Positions 22,106-35,526 of a stretch of 64,000 nt of DNA are shown one piece after another (position 1 is the first letter of the stretch; every line of letters begins with the position of its first letter). A program made the position numbers and the translations under genes. The notes below the pieces were generated by a model. The model saw nothing but the letters and a program-made list of their open reading frames with translations, made no database searches and was not told where the DNA came from. Source of the stretch: Hyalella azteca (lineage: Eukaryota > Arthropoda > Malacostraca > Amphipoda > Hyalellidae); contig NW_025936619.1 of NCBI RefSeq assembly GCF_000764305.2, positions 62,001 through 126,000 of the forward strand, in the 5' to 3' direction.

Positions 22106-22177
22106 AATTCTGTTATTTTATTATTAGTTGGCAGAACACATTAGTTCTGTCAACTAATAAACATAGAAGACAGAGCT
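22106..22177. other. Long imperfect hairpin (pre-miRNA-like or MITE-like)
   Basis: The inner stem pairs 22121-22137 (TTATTAGTTGGCAGAAC) with 22144-22160 (GTTCTGTCAACTAATAA). It has a single G-T mismatch-type position and a 6-nt loop. Outward the pairing continues imperfectly to about 22106 and 22177 (TTCTGTTATTTTA against ACATAGAAGACAGAG), giving roughly 30 paired positions. Size and shape resemble a microRNA precursor, but a decayed palindromic transposon would look the same. No expression evidence exists here. Confidence 0.4.
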
Positions 22178-22580
22178 AATTTTCATGTAGCGTCACATTT
22201 CCTGTATTATAAGCCTTTATGCAAGCATGACATTCTGTTCCCAGCGCATTCCGACGCAGTTATTAAGGAAATGTTTTCGTAGATAAAGAGATTTGCGTAA
22301 TATTTAAGCGCAATCATAATAAACGTACAAGCTTCAATTTAATCAAGCATACAATTATTCGAGATCTCATTAAATTTATTCAAATCGTTATTAAAGGCCA
22401 TCATCTTAATATTCGGAATCGTGGCCGCCTCCGGGCTGCGTTCAGAGATCGAATGGTGAAGTAAGAAATGCATTGTCTTTAGTAGGAAAACTTCAATGAT
22501 TGTCATCTCGCATGGACAATAAATTCACTTTCTCTTTGAAGCATTCAACGATGAGATTGCAGCACACTAAGCACGTATAT

Positions 22581-22718
22581 AATTTAGGGTACTAATATTA
22601 TTTGTCTGCTTAAATCGTAATTTCACCAAGGATACAAAACAAACAAAATACTATATATGTGCGCAATATACTTTGCATTTTCTTTGCATTTAAATTCTTG
22701 GTGAACTTGGAATTTAGG
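22581..22718. mobile_element. Family B inverted-repeat element, short copy B4 (no ribozyme motif)
   Basis: The left arm GTCTGCTTAAATCGTAATTTCACCAAGG (from about 22604) is inverted relative to the right arm TTTAAATTCTTGGTGAACTTGG (to 22710). It also shares TTTTCTTTGCATTTAAATTC with the other family B copies at 27.9, 37.5 and 56.1 kb. AATTTAGG occurs immediately outside on both sides (22581-22588 and 22711-22718), a possible 8-bp target-site duplication. The central hammerhead-like motif is absent. Confidence 0.6.
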
Positions 22719-25700
22719 AGACAAATTAAATATCAAGCGCAAATTGAACTTCAAATCTCTACCAAGATTATTTTCATAGACAAACTAGCAAATGATATAA
22801 CGGTAATTAGGCAGGATTTTTTTGTAGACATTAAAAGAGTTTCTCTTTGTTTCTAATCTTAGATCGAACAAAGACAAATGAAAACTACTGAACAGCCGCT
22901 TCATAAATATTCTTAAAATGTTTTTCAAACCCAAACCCGGTGCTGTATATATAGTAGGTTATTTATGGACGTCCATGGTACTGGTGAATACTTTTTGTTA
23001 GTCTATACTGTCCTACCGTGGATGTATTTCAGCTCACCAATATTTGTTTAATCCGATCACAATCAATTGTGCTGATTACACAAAATATTTTTGAAAACTA
23101 TTAGCTTGAGTTTGGATCCTGTGAACAATCGGATTGTAGACACTGAGGCCGGCTTGCAGGCTTGTGTAAACAATAACTTTCGTATCGCTCTGAAAACAAT
23201 CAGTGTATTTATGTCTTGGCAAACACTGATGCATATTCTTTATTGATCAATGCTTTCAATTCAGTGGATACTAAACGGTTCTTGACTGTAAGCAGCGCAT
23301 TATTTTTCAGAGGCCCTTCTCTTACATGTTGAGTGTTCCGTTGAATGAGTTATGGGAGTCTTTTGATTACAACAGAGATGGTTGTTTGTACTCGTCTACA
23401 CAGATCTATCGATATTAAAAAATGGGAATTGGCAATTATATACAATATGTGCCTGCATTCATGTTAGCCGCAATTTAAGTGAATTTATTCCAAGCGTTCG
23501 AGAGAAAAATCAGACTTTGAAGATTGTTTAACGGTACGTTTTATTAAGTTGAATCGATTATGGTTCATGCTTGATCCATAAGTGTATTGCATCTTTATTA
23601 TATAGATAAATGCAAAAGAAAAAAACGACTCTTCTTTATGCAATTTTTTTGTTTTGAAAAAATTTAAAAATTTCCCGTTGTATGCAAATATGGCGAAGAT
23701 TTACATCACCGCATGCATGGAAGCGCTGTTACTTGGCACAAGTCCAAATTTTAATCCGGAGAAGTAGGAGGAAACCGAGGAAGTGTGTTGCGCATCAGGA
23801 CTAAACTTTCACTCCTTACCGCTGAACTGAAATATTGCAGAAGCTAGCCACAATCTGGCAGTTTTGGTTGAATTTTCACCGCTACTAAAATTATTTCCAG
23901 CGTTCTATCTATGTTGCTATATTCTTGATCGCGTTAAATAGGTAAAAATATATTCTAACTTAACATAAGTGATTATTTATTGTATAAAATGTTTTCGTAT
24001 CTCTAAAGTAACATTGATACGCTGTGATCATTTCATGTTCATGAAATATCATCTAGAGATTTATTCGCATTCAATACTATAGTCTTTGAAGTTTTCACTA
24101 ATTGATTGATGTTCGAAAGATTTCGTTTCCACATTTTTCAAAAACATTGATGCAGAAACCTAAGCTTTCTTTACCTCCTCAGCCAATAGGAAGTGAAGCA
24201 TATCAGCTCTGGATTGCGGTGGTCTACAATAACTCATGTTTTGCTTCGGTGGTTCCCTGCATTGCAAATGCAGTCTTGTGATACGATGAAAATAACCACG
24301 ATGTACTTAAAATTGGAAATGTCCACCTTTAATAATTATAATCGATTAATTTTAGATTTTGAATTTGGTTAACAAGAATCAATTATTTACTACTTTTGTA
24401 GTCCATTCGAAGCAAGGAAAACTTTTAATTCGACTGTTTTATTTATATCTTTATATTTAAATTAGAAGTTGCTCCCATAACTGTTATCGCGTTATCAAGA
24501 CGATTGTCTTATTTGTTTTTGATTCATAGTTTTTTTCGTAAAATTTTATTAATTGATGAAAATGTAACAAAAATTATAAACATTAATAATAGTAGATTAT
24601 ATAATTCTTCTTATATTATATAATTATATAATATAAATATTTAATGTTTAGTATTCTGCAAAAATATTTCAGGAACATCTATGCAAATCGTTGTAAAAAA
24701 TATTTCACATAATCAATTAAATTTCCATTAATTTTTTCATTAGTGAAAATACACTCTGTAAAATACTGCCCTGGACCATAAGCCCTCATATTAATGCGAA
24801 GCAATCTAAATTCAAATCAGCTGCGAGTTTTCACGTCCCAAAACGAAGAGAACGATTAAATCTTTCAAATTATCTGGCATAGGCATATTGCCTCCTCATT
24901 AAATATTCATTTGGCCTGGAAATGCACGTTTGGTTTTTCCGACAGCTTCTTTTTAATTCGTTCATTAGGGCGCCTCCTGCGGAGTAACATAGCTCATTGG
25001 AGTTTGCTGCTGCAGAAGCCTGCGCTCAGAAATAAGGAATATGAACCAGTCTCAACACCATGCATAATGCAAAGACTAAAAAGCTCGAGATTAATCTATA
25101 CACACATTATAATTTATAACATTTCCAACACATCCATATTCTAGCCTTGTCTTTCGTATTATTCCTACGCATAAATGGAGGGCATATGTCAGGCACAGAC
25201 GAAGAGTATGCATCGCTTTTTTTTGAGGAACAAAAAAAAACAAAATAAAGATTTCGCCAAACCAAAATAAGGAACCAAAATAAAGACTTCGCTGATCATA
25301 AATGAGCTCGCGGCCTTTCGAAAGACTAGTTCGTGTTAACCGCTAGAGGCACTACAAAATCAGAACTTCGTCATTTTCGTGACCCAGTTGGTTCAGCAAC
25401 GGTGAAGGCGAAACATGTGCAATCGTAATTTTAAGAGCGACGTGCACAATACGGAGCACCGTGACCCATCCATTGTAACCCTTGGCGTTAGTCGTCATTT
25501 CTCAGGCTTTTGAGAATAAGGAGCATTAAAACAGAGTTTTTCTATAGCCTGCCTGAATAGCGGCATTCACGCTCGCTTCCAAACAACACAGGTCTTGGTC
25601 GTGCTCTGATATGTCCGCCCAATGGCTATAGGGTGAGAAACTGCAGAGGCTTTCATCAAAATTTCAACAGCTTGCCGAAATCTTGTTCATATTCTACCAT

Positions 25701-27929
25701 GAGCAAAGCATGGGCACTTGTGCATAGAAGACGGTAACGCACAAACAAGCCTCACTGAATGAATTGATCTCTGAACGATTCCTTTAATCTTTGCGCTGGG
25801 CGAGTGGCTGTTTTGTGAAATATAAAATGATCGATAAATAAAATAATTAGAATAAATGATAAATAAATATTTTTAAAATAAAAATGATCGAGAAAGCTGT
25901 TGGTACGTTGACCCGTAAGTCTAAAAGTGAGGGGCAGACAGGAGGCAGCTAGGGGCTACAGCACGTCTGGTCGGCCGGGCGGTTGCGTCATGTGCGACGC
26001 TGCAAAATATTGCAAGCGAAGACCCGCTGCCGCAAATGAGCGGTGCAAGAGAAAGGGTATGTTCTGTGGTACATAAACTTACAGGAGGTCATAAACTATG
26101 TAGAAAAAATATATTCTTTACTTAATTTGTTCTAAAGTAATTATGGACAAGCATAAGATAAGTAATGATAACATCAGATAACTAATTAATGAGCACAATA
26201 AATCTCATAAATTGAAAATTAAATTCTGGATGCGAAAACTAAAAAAAAACTGATATTGATATTGCGAAAACTGATATTTGACTATCGAACTTTTTGTAAT
26301 GAACATTGGGCGATTTTTTTCAGAAATTTGTTCGAAGCTCATATGTCTCACTTGAGAAGCGGTTATGATTTATTGTGAACTTGAGATGACTTTTTCTAGG
26401 ATGAACACATGGAAATTGCGACCTTTTATCCTCATAATTTACTTTGTTCTTGATCCCGACGAGTTCGCCCTGAATTTCAGCACCGATTTGTTTTTCGATT
26501 TAATTTCGATTTAATTTCGATTAAATTTAATTGAAATTTCGACCGATTTAATTTCGATCATCGAACTTGACTCGCTACTTTTCACCGAGCTTGTGAACCT
26601 CTGAATGGTTTACACTAAAACAAATATTTGATCTAAATAAATAACAATCGGAATGAATTTAATTGTGAATTAGTTGCTTTTAAATCATAGATAACGAAAT
26701 TGTGTTTTGGTATATTTATTAAATAAACTACATAAACATTGTAAACTACATAAACAATAAGCTAATGAATGATTTATATGATAAATCCAACATAAGAGCT
26801 CTCAGGACCAATATTCGTCGTGATTGCTGCTTCAGTGGCAGCACCTCTCCTACTCTCTCCATCCCTCGCTCTCCCTCTCCCTCCCTCGCTCTCCCTCTCC
26901 CTCTTTAATCCCCAACTCACGGCCTCTACGGGGAGTCCATTACTTAAAGCCTTCGCACGAGAGCATCGACGTAAAAACGGCTTGACGTGCTAAAAATTAT
27001 ATTCCTTATCAAAAATTCTGTCAAACACTAAAAAAACAATGGTAATGAATGAAACAAAGAGAAAATAAGAGGATAACACACACTTATGACCGCCGAGGCG
27101 TCATGCTGCTTAATTTTTAAATTAAAGCAACCCGGTAACGCTGTGAATAACTAAATATGGGGCAATTTACATGCTTTTTAACTTTCATCGCCAATTATTT
27201 AGATTAATTCAGATAATTTACCATCCAGTGGAAGACCAACAAGCGACGTTTACACATGCTTCAGGCGAATAGAAGATACAGAAGGTTATTTTGTACCACA
27301 TCCATTTGTTACAATTTCTTGGTCCAGCTGCACAGTCGCCACACATTATCAATGATGGAACCCTATACATTCTGACATTATACTCACGTACAAACGCTGC
27401 AAGACATCACATTCTCGTGATCGTCGTTGGAGCCTATAATGCCTGATGTATGAATAACACAGATGCAATGATATTAATGTATTAAAGTTATGTTTATTTG
27501 GAAGGTTTCTGCTGCGCCTAGATGTAAATTTTTGCGAGAATCACGCTTAATGTGGCATCTAAGTGAGTAATTTTTGGAATTTTTGTTAAGTGAATGAATA
27601 TTCAACCGGTTATAAATAGACAAGTTGATTAATTATTCTAAATGAAGTATGAATGAAGTGCTCACAATTTTCTTGAACTCGAAGCTTCAACTTATTAAAT
27701 CGGACAGAATAAAAATTTCAACTGGGAATAAGAAAGGATAAATCTTAATTTTGAATTTATTCATAAATCATTTTATCACTTTTTAACTGTAGAGCTACTT
27801 GTAAGTCAACAGCAACTGCTCATTTTTAACTTGTATATTTTTAAAACGGCAATTTTTTTTAATAACACGTACATTTCTAATACTAATACGTTACTTAGGA
27901 TTTCACAGCTGATTGTAATTGTGTTCAAT
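22719..27929. other. Unassigned AT-rich stretch with low-complexity tracts
   Basis: No gene is recognised. At 26494-26558 TTTAATTTCGA-type repeats occur. At 26846-26906 a pyrimidine tract of CTCCCTCTCCCTCGCT units forms a degenerate microsatellite. An AT-only palindromic patch is at about 24600-24640. Confidence 0.4.
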
Positions 27930-28055
27930 AAAAATTTTTGGGCTGATGATGGAGCTGGTCTCCTACACGTTTTCATTGAAAATTTGTTGAATATAATGTA
28001 TACTGGGCGTTGTCTTTGCTTTTAAATTCTTGGTGAACTTGCGTATCAAGCAGAC
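27930..28055 (+). mobile_element. Family B element, partial copy B3 with decayed ribozyme-like core
   Basis: It contains CTGATGA (27943-27949), then TGGAG-CTGGT-CTCC. The GAAAC expected next is TACAC, so the core is broken. Downstream, CGTTTTCATTGAAAA, GGGCGTTGTCTTTGC and TTTAAATTCTTGGTGAAC match the right arms of the other copies, and it ends at AAGCAGAC. The opposite inverted arm was not found, so this is a one-armed, presumably old copy. Confidence 0.65.
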
Positions 28056-29000
28056 TATGGATTTAAGCCTCACGTTGTTCTTCGTTTGGTTCGTTTGTAA
28101 TTTGGAAGGTCATTATTGCCTTCCCAAATTGGGCCTTCTTATTTTCTTAAGAGAATGTTCTTCAGATATAATCAGTCACGTGTCGATAACGATGGGCAAG
28201 CGCAGGACTCACCGATAAAAAGGATCTCGAAGGATCCTTACCTAGGGACCCCTAAGGATCCCTTGTGAATCAAGTCACGAAAAGTTCAAGAATCGGCAAA
28301 AGGCCATGGGCCTATTTCTTCAGCGCCGACACTTCTATTCTATTCTATTCTATTCTTACCTAGATGATGATCGATAAGTCCCGACTTAGTTAGCGGAGCT
28401 ATTAAGAGTTTAGATTTGATGAGCTTAAAAATTGCCAAAGGGCGCCCATCTATGTATACGAGCTCGCTAACTACAAATCAAGGTAAGATGAATTTGTGAC
28501 TTGCCTGCAACAGCTGGCAAGTCCGTGATGCATCGAACATGTGTTCAAGCATTTATGGCTTCGAAAATATAAAATCATTCTACAGGTATGTATTCTGGTC
28601 GAAAAACAATCAGGAATATGTGCTTGATAGATCATAGTTTGTCATAAAAACTTTTAAGTTGACGTCTAGTGGGCGCTTCCAATGTTTACGTTATACGTTA
28701 AGATAAAATCGCCTATAATAAAGTTGCCTTCGAAGGCACTCAGCGCTCAGTGACTAATTAGATGCATGGACGAATACTGCACTTCTACTTCTAGTTTCAG
28801 ACTTCTATAGAACGTAGTTTGAGGGCGAGTTTTTAAATTACTTTAGTTATGAATCTAATTGAAAGTTAGGGTTTTGAGAAGGCTATTGGGATGTGGGTTG
28901 AAACGGTGTTAATTTTTTTTATTGTGTGTGTGAGACGCGACTGTTCTCGAGATCGAGCGTTGTTAACATCGAGGGTTAGCCAGCCTATCACGCAGGAAAT
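28056..29000. other. Unassigned stretch with TTCTA microsatellite
   Basis: A (TTCTA)n run of about five units lies at 28333-28356. Overlapping AAGGATCC/GGATCCTT and CCTAGG palindromes occur at 28222-28262. No gene is recognised. Confidence 0.45.
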
Positions 29001-29720
29001 TCCATCAGATGAGGAACTCAGCGTCACTGCGACGTATGGGGCTAAGTGTACTCGATTGCTACGTATATAAGTACGTAGGTGAAGTTCATGCCAGAGGGAT
29101 CCTTTTATAGTTCTTGGTTTTTTCTGAAATCACGGTCACGGTCTGCAGCCCTCGGCCGCGAGGCCGGCCGCTTGCCCGTTTTCGAACAGTTCGAGAAACT
29201 AACAATCATCGATACAGTTACGGTTCTTGTCTACACATGACGACCACGTTTTTGCTACATTTCTCTACAGTCACTATCAACGTCACGGCCACATCGGCCG
29301 TGACTCCATTTTGAGACAGCCCGATAAGCTACCAGAATCACAGTAGTTAAACATCAGGCAACCCATTCAAGTTCCGTGCATAACAGAGTACGGTCAGACT
29401 CATCAACAGCAGTACGGACACGAGCTGACGGCAACGTTACATAAGTAGAAACCATCACAGTCGTTTCAAAGTACGGCCGAAGACATTGATACGGCGATGC
29501 GGGATTTGAGATATTTTTCGAAGAGTCGAGACTTTAGCTAGATGACGCCAAACGCGGTAGACTGCTACTTGGAAAAAACCTTTCTTCATTTCGACAACAG
29601 GACTTCAACAGCGGTACGGCTACTTTGACCAATACTCGAGACGGTCACGAGATTGCGACCGTATCACTACAGACCATCGCACTACGGATCAAAGTTTTCC
29701 CGGCAAATTAGGAAAGTGGA
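29001..29720. other. CpG-rich patch with a 9-bp perfect hairpin
   Basis: This stretch is visibly richer in CG dinucleotides than its AT-rich surroundings, for example CTCGGCCGCGAGGCCGGCCG near 29151. It contains the perfect inverted repeat GTCACGGCC (29282-29290) and GGCCGTGAC (29296-29304) with a 5-nt loop. No frame longer than about 66 codons exists and none is recognisable. It could be a promoter or unmethylated island, a decayed transposon, or a non-coding exon. Confidence 0.3.
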
Positions 29721-30679
29721 ACAGAAATTAGAGACTTGTAATGTAGAAGTGACTGATTAAATTCTTTGCTTGATCGCTTAGATTGATGTTTCCATTATGA
29801 TAAATGTCAAGTTTTGGATGCATTTTCAGATCTTTGCAACAGTGATTTTGTTGACTTAGGATCTGCCTTAATTCCGCCGGTTTCATTTTAAATATAAAAG
29901 TGTTTAAATTTGATTCTCGTGTACTTTATTTGCCGTGGTAAATTCCTATAGATCTCGAGCCTTTACCAAAAACGCGCTTTAAACCCTTATAGAGCCATTC
30001 AAAAACGCGCTCTCGAGTCATACACGCTACCAATATTAATATTAACGTATTTTTAACGCACTGGAAGTGCAAAAGGGCACAATACGAATATCAAGAAAAA
30101 AATAATAAATTATAAATAAAACCGACTTCATACAGACTATAAATAACTTTAATCCTGAACCTTTGGTAGTTATCGACGCACGACCAAAGACTTGCCCTTT
30201 TCACACTGCGGCCTTGAGCAGTTGAAACGTCATCTTGAGAACTCGAATATTTATTTGCACTGCCTTTGCTGACGGCAAAAATCTGAAGTATGGTACACAA
30301 TAAAATAATTTCACAGCCCGAAAAAATGCAGTTTAAAGTTCGTTATTAACTAATTTGCGGTTAAAATGTCGTGATCAGATTGCGCTAAATTTTATATGTG
30401 TAATACAAGCCATCGTATTAAGCTTAGACATGCTCATGCAACATCCCATGAATATAAAGGACGTTCACACTGACCTACTTCATTGGTGTGGCACCAGCGG
30501 TGTTGACTCTACGGAATTTTTAAGTTAATTTTTCTCGACAATCCATTCTGTGGGGATGGCAGCTCCGGATCCCGTATGTGGCGAGTGTCCGAGTCTTCGA
30601 TCAACGGAGTCATGCTCTGTTACACACCGTCGCATTTTGGTCTAAACGCACAATTGTTTTACCAATGTTCAATTAAGTG
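29721..30679. other. Unassigned stretch
   Basis: No gene or repeat is recognised. The 69-codon minus frame at 30091-30300 shows no motif. Confidence 0.35.
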
Positions 30680-30893
30680 CAGTTATTCTGTAATAGTTAC
30701 TTTCTTTATGGTAAAATTAATAATTCTTCTTCCATAATTTTGCTCACTGTACAGTTATTCTGTAATAGTTACTTTCTTTATGGTAAAATTAATCTTTCTT
30801 CTTCCATAGTTTTGCTCACTGTACAGTTATTCTGCAATGCTTAGTCTCTTTACCGTAAAATTTATCATTCTTCTTCCATAATTTTGCTCACTT
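30680..30893. repeat. 72-bp tandem repeat, three copies
   Basis: Units start at 30680, 30752 and 30824. Each begins CAGTTATTCTG(T/C)AAT and ends CTTCCATA(A/G)TTTTGCTCACT. The third copy is the most diverged (GCTTAGTCTCTTTACCG). Confidence 0.95.
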
Positions 30894-33800
30894 AGTATGG
30901 ATGATAAATAATTGAGCGTAATATTGGGTTATTCTGTTTAAAGTCCATTTACGTATTTATCCATATCCATTATTGATTCCTTTAATGAACATAATTCCTC
31001 GAGCGTTTACCGATGATGGTAACTCCATTTAAAGCCTACTGATATTTTTTGAGGTCTGATTAATTATATTTGTGTCATTTTTAAATATTTTCAATTTATT
31101 ATGATTCTATCTGTAGCGGTGCTATCATCTTTAGAGTTCAGTAGGAAATTTGATGAAACAAAGGTTTAAAACTAAATTAATGAGACGTAGTTGCAAAATT
31201 AATTACCGGAATTAGAATGCATTGAGAATAGCTGGTATAAAATTTTTGTCCAATATTTTTTCTTGTTAATCATGGGTTCATTCCTCGGCAAATTTATATA
31301 GCTTCTAATTCACTTCTTTTACTACCTTAATTTTAAAGCCTTCAAAATTCTAACAAGAAATATTTCAACAACAAATCTTCTGAACGACAATAATTTCTTC
31401 GAGGTAACTGATATAACATCGGGTTTTATAAATCGATAAATCTTGCTTTTCGTAGAGCATCCGAAATTACAATTTGTCTTTCTTTATTGCCGGCGTTCAC
31501 AGGACATAACTCAGCCTAAGGGAAGCTGCCCATTAGGTTTCAGTGCCTACTAGGACAACGTTCATTTTTTCTGCTGGTGGAAGAAAAAACACGTTTTAAG
31601 GAACCTACGATCTTCATAGTTAACAACATTACGAGTTAATGCTAATAATAATATAAACGTATTAAAGGGGAATTTTACATCCAAATTAATTTATCGATCA
31701 ATCCCACCATACACTAAGCGAGTGTTAATGGATTATTAACTCTATTTTCTTCAACTTCTGTCGGCCTGTGAAGCTTTATCAGAAGATGTCTAAGCCTCAT
31801 CAATGCAATTCGCAGTCTCCAAGCCTGTCAATAAATCTCGATCGAATGATGGCCGCAAAAACCGCATGGATCGACGAATGATTTCTCATTGGTAAGAAAT
31901 GAACTGCCAGAGTCGCTGGCAAGCGGGAGCCTCAGCGCGTGAAGGTGATTTACAGCGCGCTTGACGCTGGAAATTATGCGCAGTCAAGCCAGGCGCATGC
32001 GTGCCGGTATATACTGCCTGCATGGTCGTGCTAAATCATGCAGCAGAAGCTTACCTCAAATGTCCTGCATCGAAAACTTAATTAATTTTTTATCTCAATG
32101 CAAAGGATGCAGTTCTATAGAAAGAAAATGAGGATGAATTTAAAATATGTTGTCATATTGGACTGCGTGGTTTTCAGAAGGCGGTGTAGGTTTTTTATTC
32201 GCATAAAAGAAATGAGTTTTAATAGGTCGCGATGTGACAGGCTATATTCTTGCAGATGAATGCCGAAGTAAATGCTATATGGGCCCTAACGCATCACTGT
32301 CTCCTGGCTTAACTTGAATTTATACTAGGTGTAGAAAAAAATCGAACTAGAATTTTATTATATGAAGCGAACACAACAGTAATCAAAACTTAAAAAAAAT
32401 AATTATAATAAATGGGACTACATCTCAATAAAAAAGTGACAGCCAACGCACCAATGCAACTTCTGCAGCATCCTTGATTGAGAAATCGTTTTTTGCAAGC
32501 TTCAGTCCTTGTACGGGTTTAGTAATGACTCTGCCATAGCTTCAAGAACCTTATTCAACTTCTGAGCGCACATAACGTAGCTCCTTTCCTTATAAAGAGT
32601 CACAATGACGCCCTAACAGCAACTTTCACGCGCAACATCTGAATCTTGCGCATGCATTTTCGATTTTTTGTCGCCCTTTGGATTTTGAGACGGATTATTG
32701 GCGGCTAGTCAGTGGCCGATTGTTAGACGTCTATTTTTTACCCATGTTTTTTCGTGGTGAATATTACCTACATGTTTCCTTAACGAATTGCAATCGCATC
32801 TTGATGGAGTAGCACTATAATACCTCCTACGTACAAATACACTGTAGTTCAGCAATATCTATTGCTTTGCTGCTAAGGTCAACAGTTCTATTGGCTTTAT
32901 ATAGGATACCGCAACTGAATGACTGATCAAAGCTTGAGCCTATCAAATGCAGTGTATTCAAATGATTTGGTTATCGAAAATGAATTAAAATAAAGGTTTA
33001 TCATCGCTTTAGATATAGTTTTTGTGTTGGGGAATAGATTATTGCAACTGCTGAGCTCAGCTCTTTATGCTTCTGTTGTCAGCATTGCATAGTTTTTCGA
33101 TCCAATTTATCCTGTCATGATAATATTTTTGTTATGAAGAGGCTCGCAAGAATAAATACGTCTTTAAGAGATAAATTTGAAGATTGCCTCTCGTGGGATT
33201 CGTTTTTATGAAAAATAATTGGTTTTCGAAGTCAACAGAACTTTTAGACCATTTTTCAACCTTAACCTACTACAATATTCTCCTGTTGTAGAATTACGTT
33301 AATTTGCATGAGAAGTGTGAAATGTTCTACAGACATAATTAACATTGATGTCGAATAGAATTTGATCAAACCTTTTTTCATGTATTTTTCGTGTATGTGT
33401 ACATGTATTTAGTATTTTACAATACTGCGGTTCACGTTTTACAGTGTTTTTCCATGTTTGTATCCACCATACATGGAACCAAAATTTGACAGTTTCCTTC
33501 AGTGAGGAACTGAAGAAATTACCGAAAAAATTGCAATATTTCTCAAGTGTGTCCAAAGATAAGTGACGGCCGCTCCATGGCTGCACCGTGAATGGATTTT
33601 TCCACGGAATTCTCGTGCTTTGATGAAAACAATGCATGCATGAATGTAAAAAATTTTAATAGAATAATTCAGCGAAATGTAAAATCTTCGTACTGTCAAT
33701 ATTATTAATATTACTGTCAATATTATTTAATAAAAATTATTGTGCTGTCCATGACTGTTTTCGTCTGTCAATATATGCATGCATGAGTGCAAAAATGTTC

Positions 33801-34835
33801 CGCGGTAACATTCAGTATGCATATTCGCTTACGCACGTATTTTCAACGGGGAAAATTTTACCTGAAAATGTTTTTAAGTTGAAGAAACAAATTTAAAACC
33901 TTGTAGAATTATTTTATTGATGCCTATGATCTTTATTTTTGCCTGCAAATCTATTTTACCATAAGTGGAAATTACTTGCAACGAAAAGAGGCTTACATTG
34001 AATCACAATATGCTTTGTTTTCTTGGTCATAGAATATTTTAAAAGATTTATTGCGTGATAGCATCAGTAAAGAAAACCGAGTTAGACTATTGTTATCCCA
34101 TCCTCTACCTTAATTAACGAGAAAACTCGTTAATTAACTCTACCCAGTAATGAGAAATGTAGATAAAATGTGATCTCTTGATACGAGAAATCCTCTTGAT
34201 ACTAAATTGGCTGTAAAAAGTTTCAAACGCAAGGAATAATCTCTTAACACCCATAAAGCCTTTCGTATTTCAGGTCGCCTTTTTCGGGAAGTAGTCTCTA
34301 TATCTCTTTATTACCTGGCCTCAGAAACCTACACTTGTTATCCATGTTATCCACTTGTTATCACTTGTTATCCATGAAGTTTATCAGCCGCTCTTACGCT
34401 GTTATCGAGCGCTCCATGCTACCTGGCCCAGAAAATTTAATTTATCTAGTTTTATGCACAATTTATATCGTATATTTTATTTTATTTAAATGTATATAGT
34501 ATATTTCTTGCAGGAATGTGAAAAACGTTTCGGTTTACAGAAATGGTAAAATTAAGGTCAATTAAAATTTCTTGGATAAGTATTATTGTCCTGGAATGAA
34601 ACTAAAATATTTTAAATCGTGTCGTGGGTTAGCAGCCAGAAGCTTACTAGATATATTGTGTTGGTATCATCAATTTTTGTTCAAAATTGATTAAATATGG
34701 GCAATCGCTTCTACGACAAGTTAAGTGATACCATAAAATCTCAATTATAGTTTTTTTGAAGTGTACTAATCAAAAGTTTTCGGAATTGTCATTATAGCTC
34801 GTCACTGTACATTTTATTTAAAAATCCCGGACGAA
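30894..34835. other. Unassigned stretch; one strong hairpin, one promoter-like spot
   Basis: At 34110-34137 a perfect 12-bp inverted repeat TTAATTAACGAG/CTCGTTAATTAA has an AAAA loop. At 31992-32013 GGCGCATGCGTGCC is followed by TATATA in a locally GC-rich context, which resembles a promoter, but nothing downstream supports a transcript. CACTTGTTATCCATG-type repeats lie at about 34330-34374. The minus frame 33299-33637 (112 codons) has no recognised motif. Confidence 0.35.
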
Positions 34836-34942
34836 TGGACAATATATTAATGGAATTATATATGTTAATATTTAATGGACAATATTTTAATGGAATTATA
34901 TATGTTAATATTTAATGGACAATATTTTAATGGAATTATATA
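34836..34942. repeat. 40-bp tandem repeat, 2.7 copies
   Basis: Units start at 34836, 34876 and 34916, each TGGACAATAT(A/T)TTAATGG followed by AATTATATATGTTAATATTTAA. The third is truncated after TGGAATTATATA. Near-perfect identity. Confidence 0.95.
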
Positions 34943-35526
34943 ACGACTTTGTCTAGTGACGGAAAGTGTAGTTATACCAGGTCCACTGATTTATCATAAG
35001 ACAGAGGGCTAATTATTCAGACAAAAAACGTATTAGCTCTCTGAATTTATGATTACATTAATTTTAATTGTACTGATTTTAGTAATTTTTATTGTACTTT
35101 CATCGAGGACTGAATGGAGATACCATATCAAAAGCCCAAATGCCTGTAAGCCTTCTTAATAATTAAAACGTTTCGGCCATATTCATCTCCCAAGCTTATT
35201 CATAAGTTCGGTTTTTTCACTTGTACTCTCAAGCAAATGACGTGGTAAAGTAAATCCTAATAGAGTATGTATGGTCACCATTTGCATTCAACTGCCCTAA
35301 TGGACGGTAAGTGCCCTTTTTCTTTTTGCCATTGGCTAGCTTTTATGTTATTAGTAACTACCTCAAATTAGGAATGGATGGTAATCTAGGATTTGTTTGA
35401 CGCTTATTATGCTGACATGTAAATGCGAAACAGGCTGCGGGTGGTCCGCAGATATCCGAGGAGTCGAGTCTTGATCGACGTTTTTTGGTATTTCTACACA
35501 AACTATCGTTACGTTGTTCTGGATCT
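34943..35526. other. Unassigned stretch
   Basis: No gene is recognised. On the minus strand near 35165-35185 the sequence GGCCGAAACGTTTT resembles the 3' flank of family B-type motifs, but the partner half is missing. Confidence 0.3.

Noticed and set aside
31992..32013. NRF1-like GGCGCATGCG followed by TATATA, as a promoter
   Set aside because: Short motifs with no downstream exon or other support; kept only as a note in the regional description.
33299..33637. 112-codon minus-strand frame
   Set aside because: No domain, unusual Phe/Asn/Lys/Trp composition for a protein, and AT-driven. Most likely chance.
35160..35195. GGCCGAAACGTTTT on the minus strand, resembling the 3' part of a hammerhead-like motif
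   Set aside because: The preceding sequence is AGATGAATATGGCC. It lacks CTGANGA and a stem II partner, so the core is absent.
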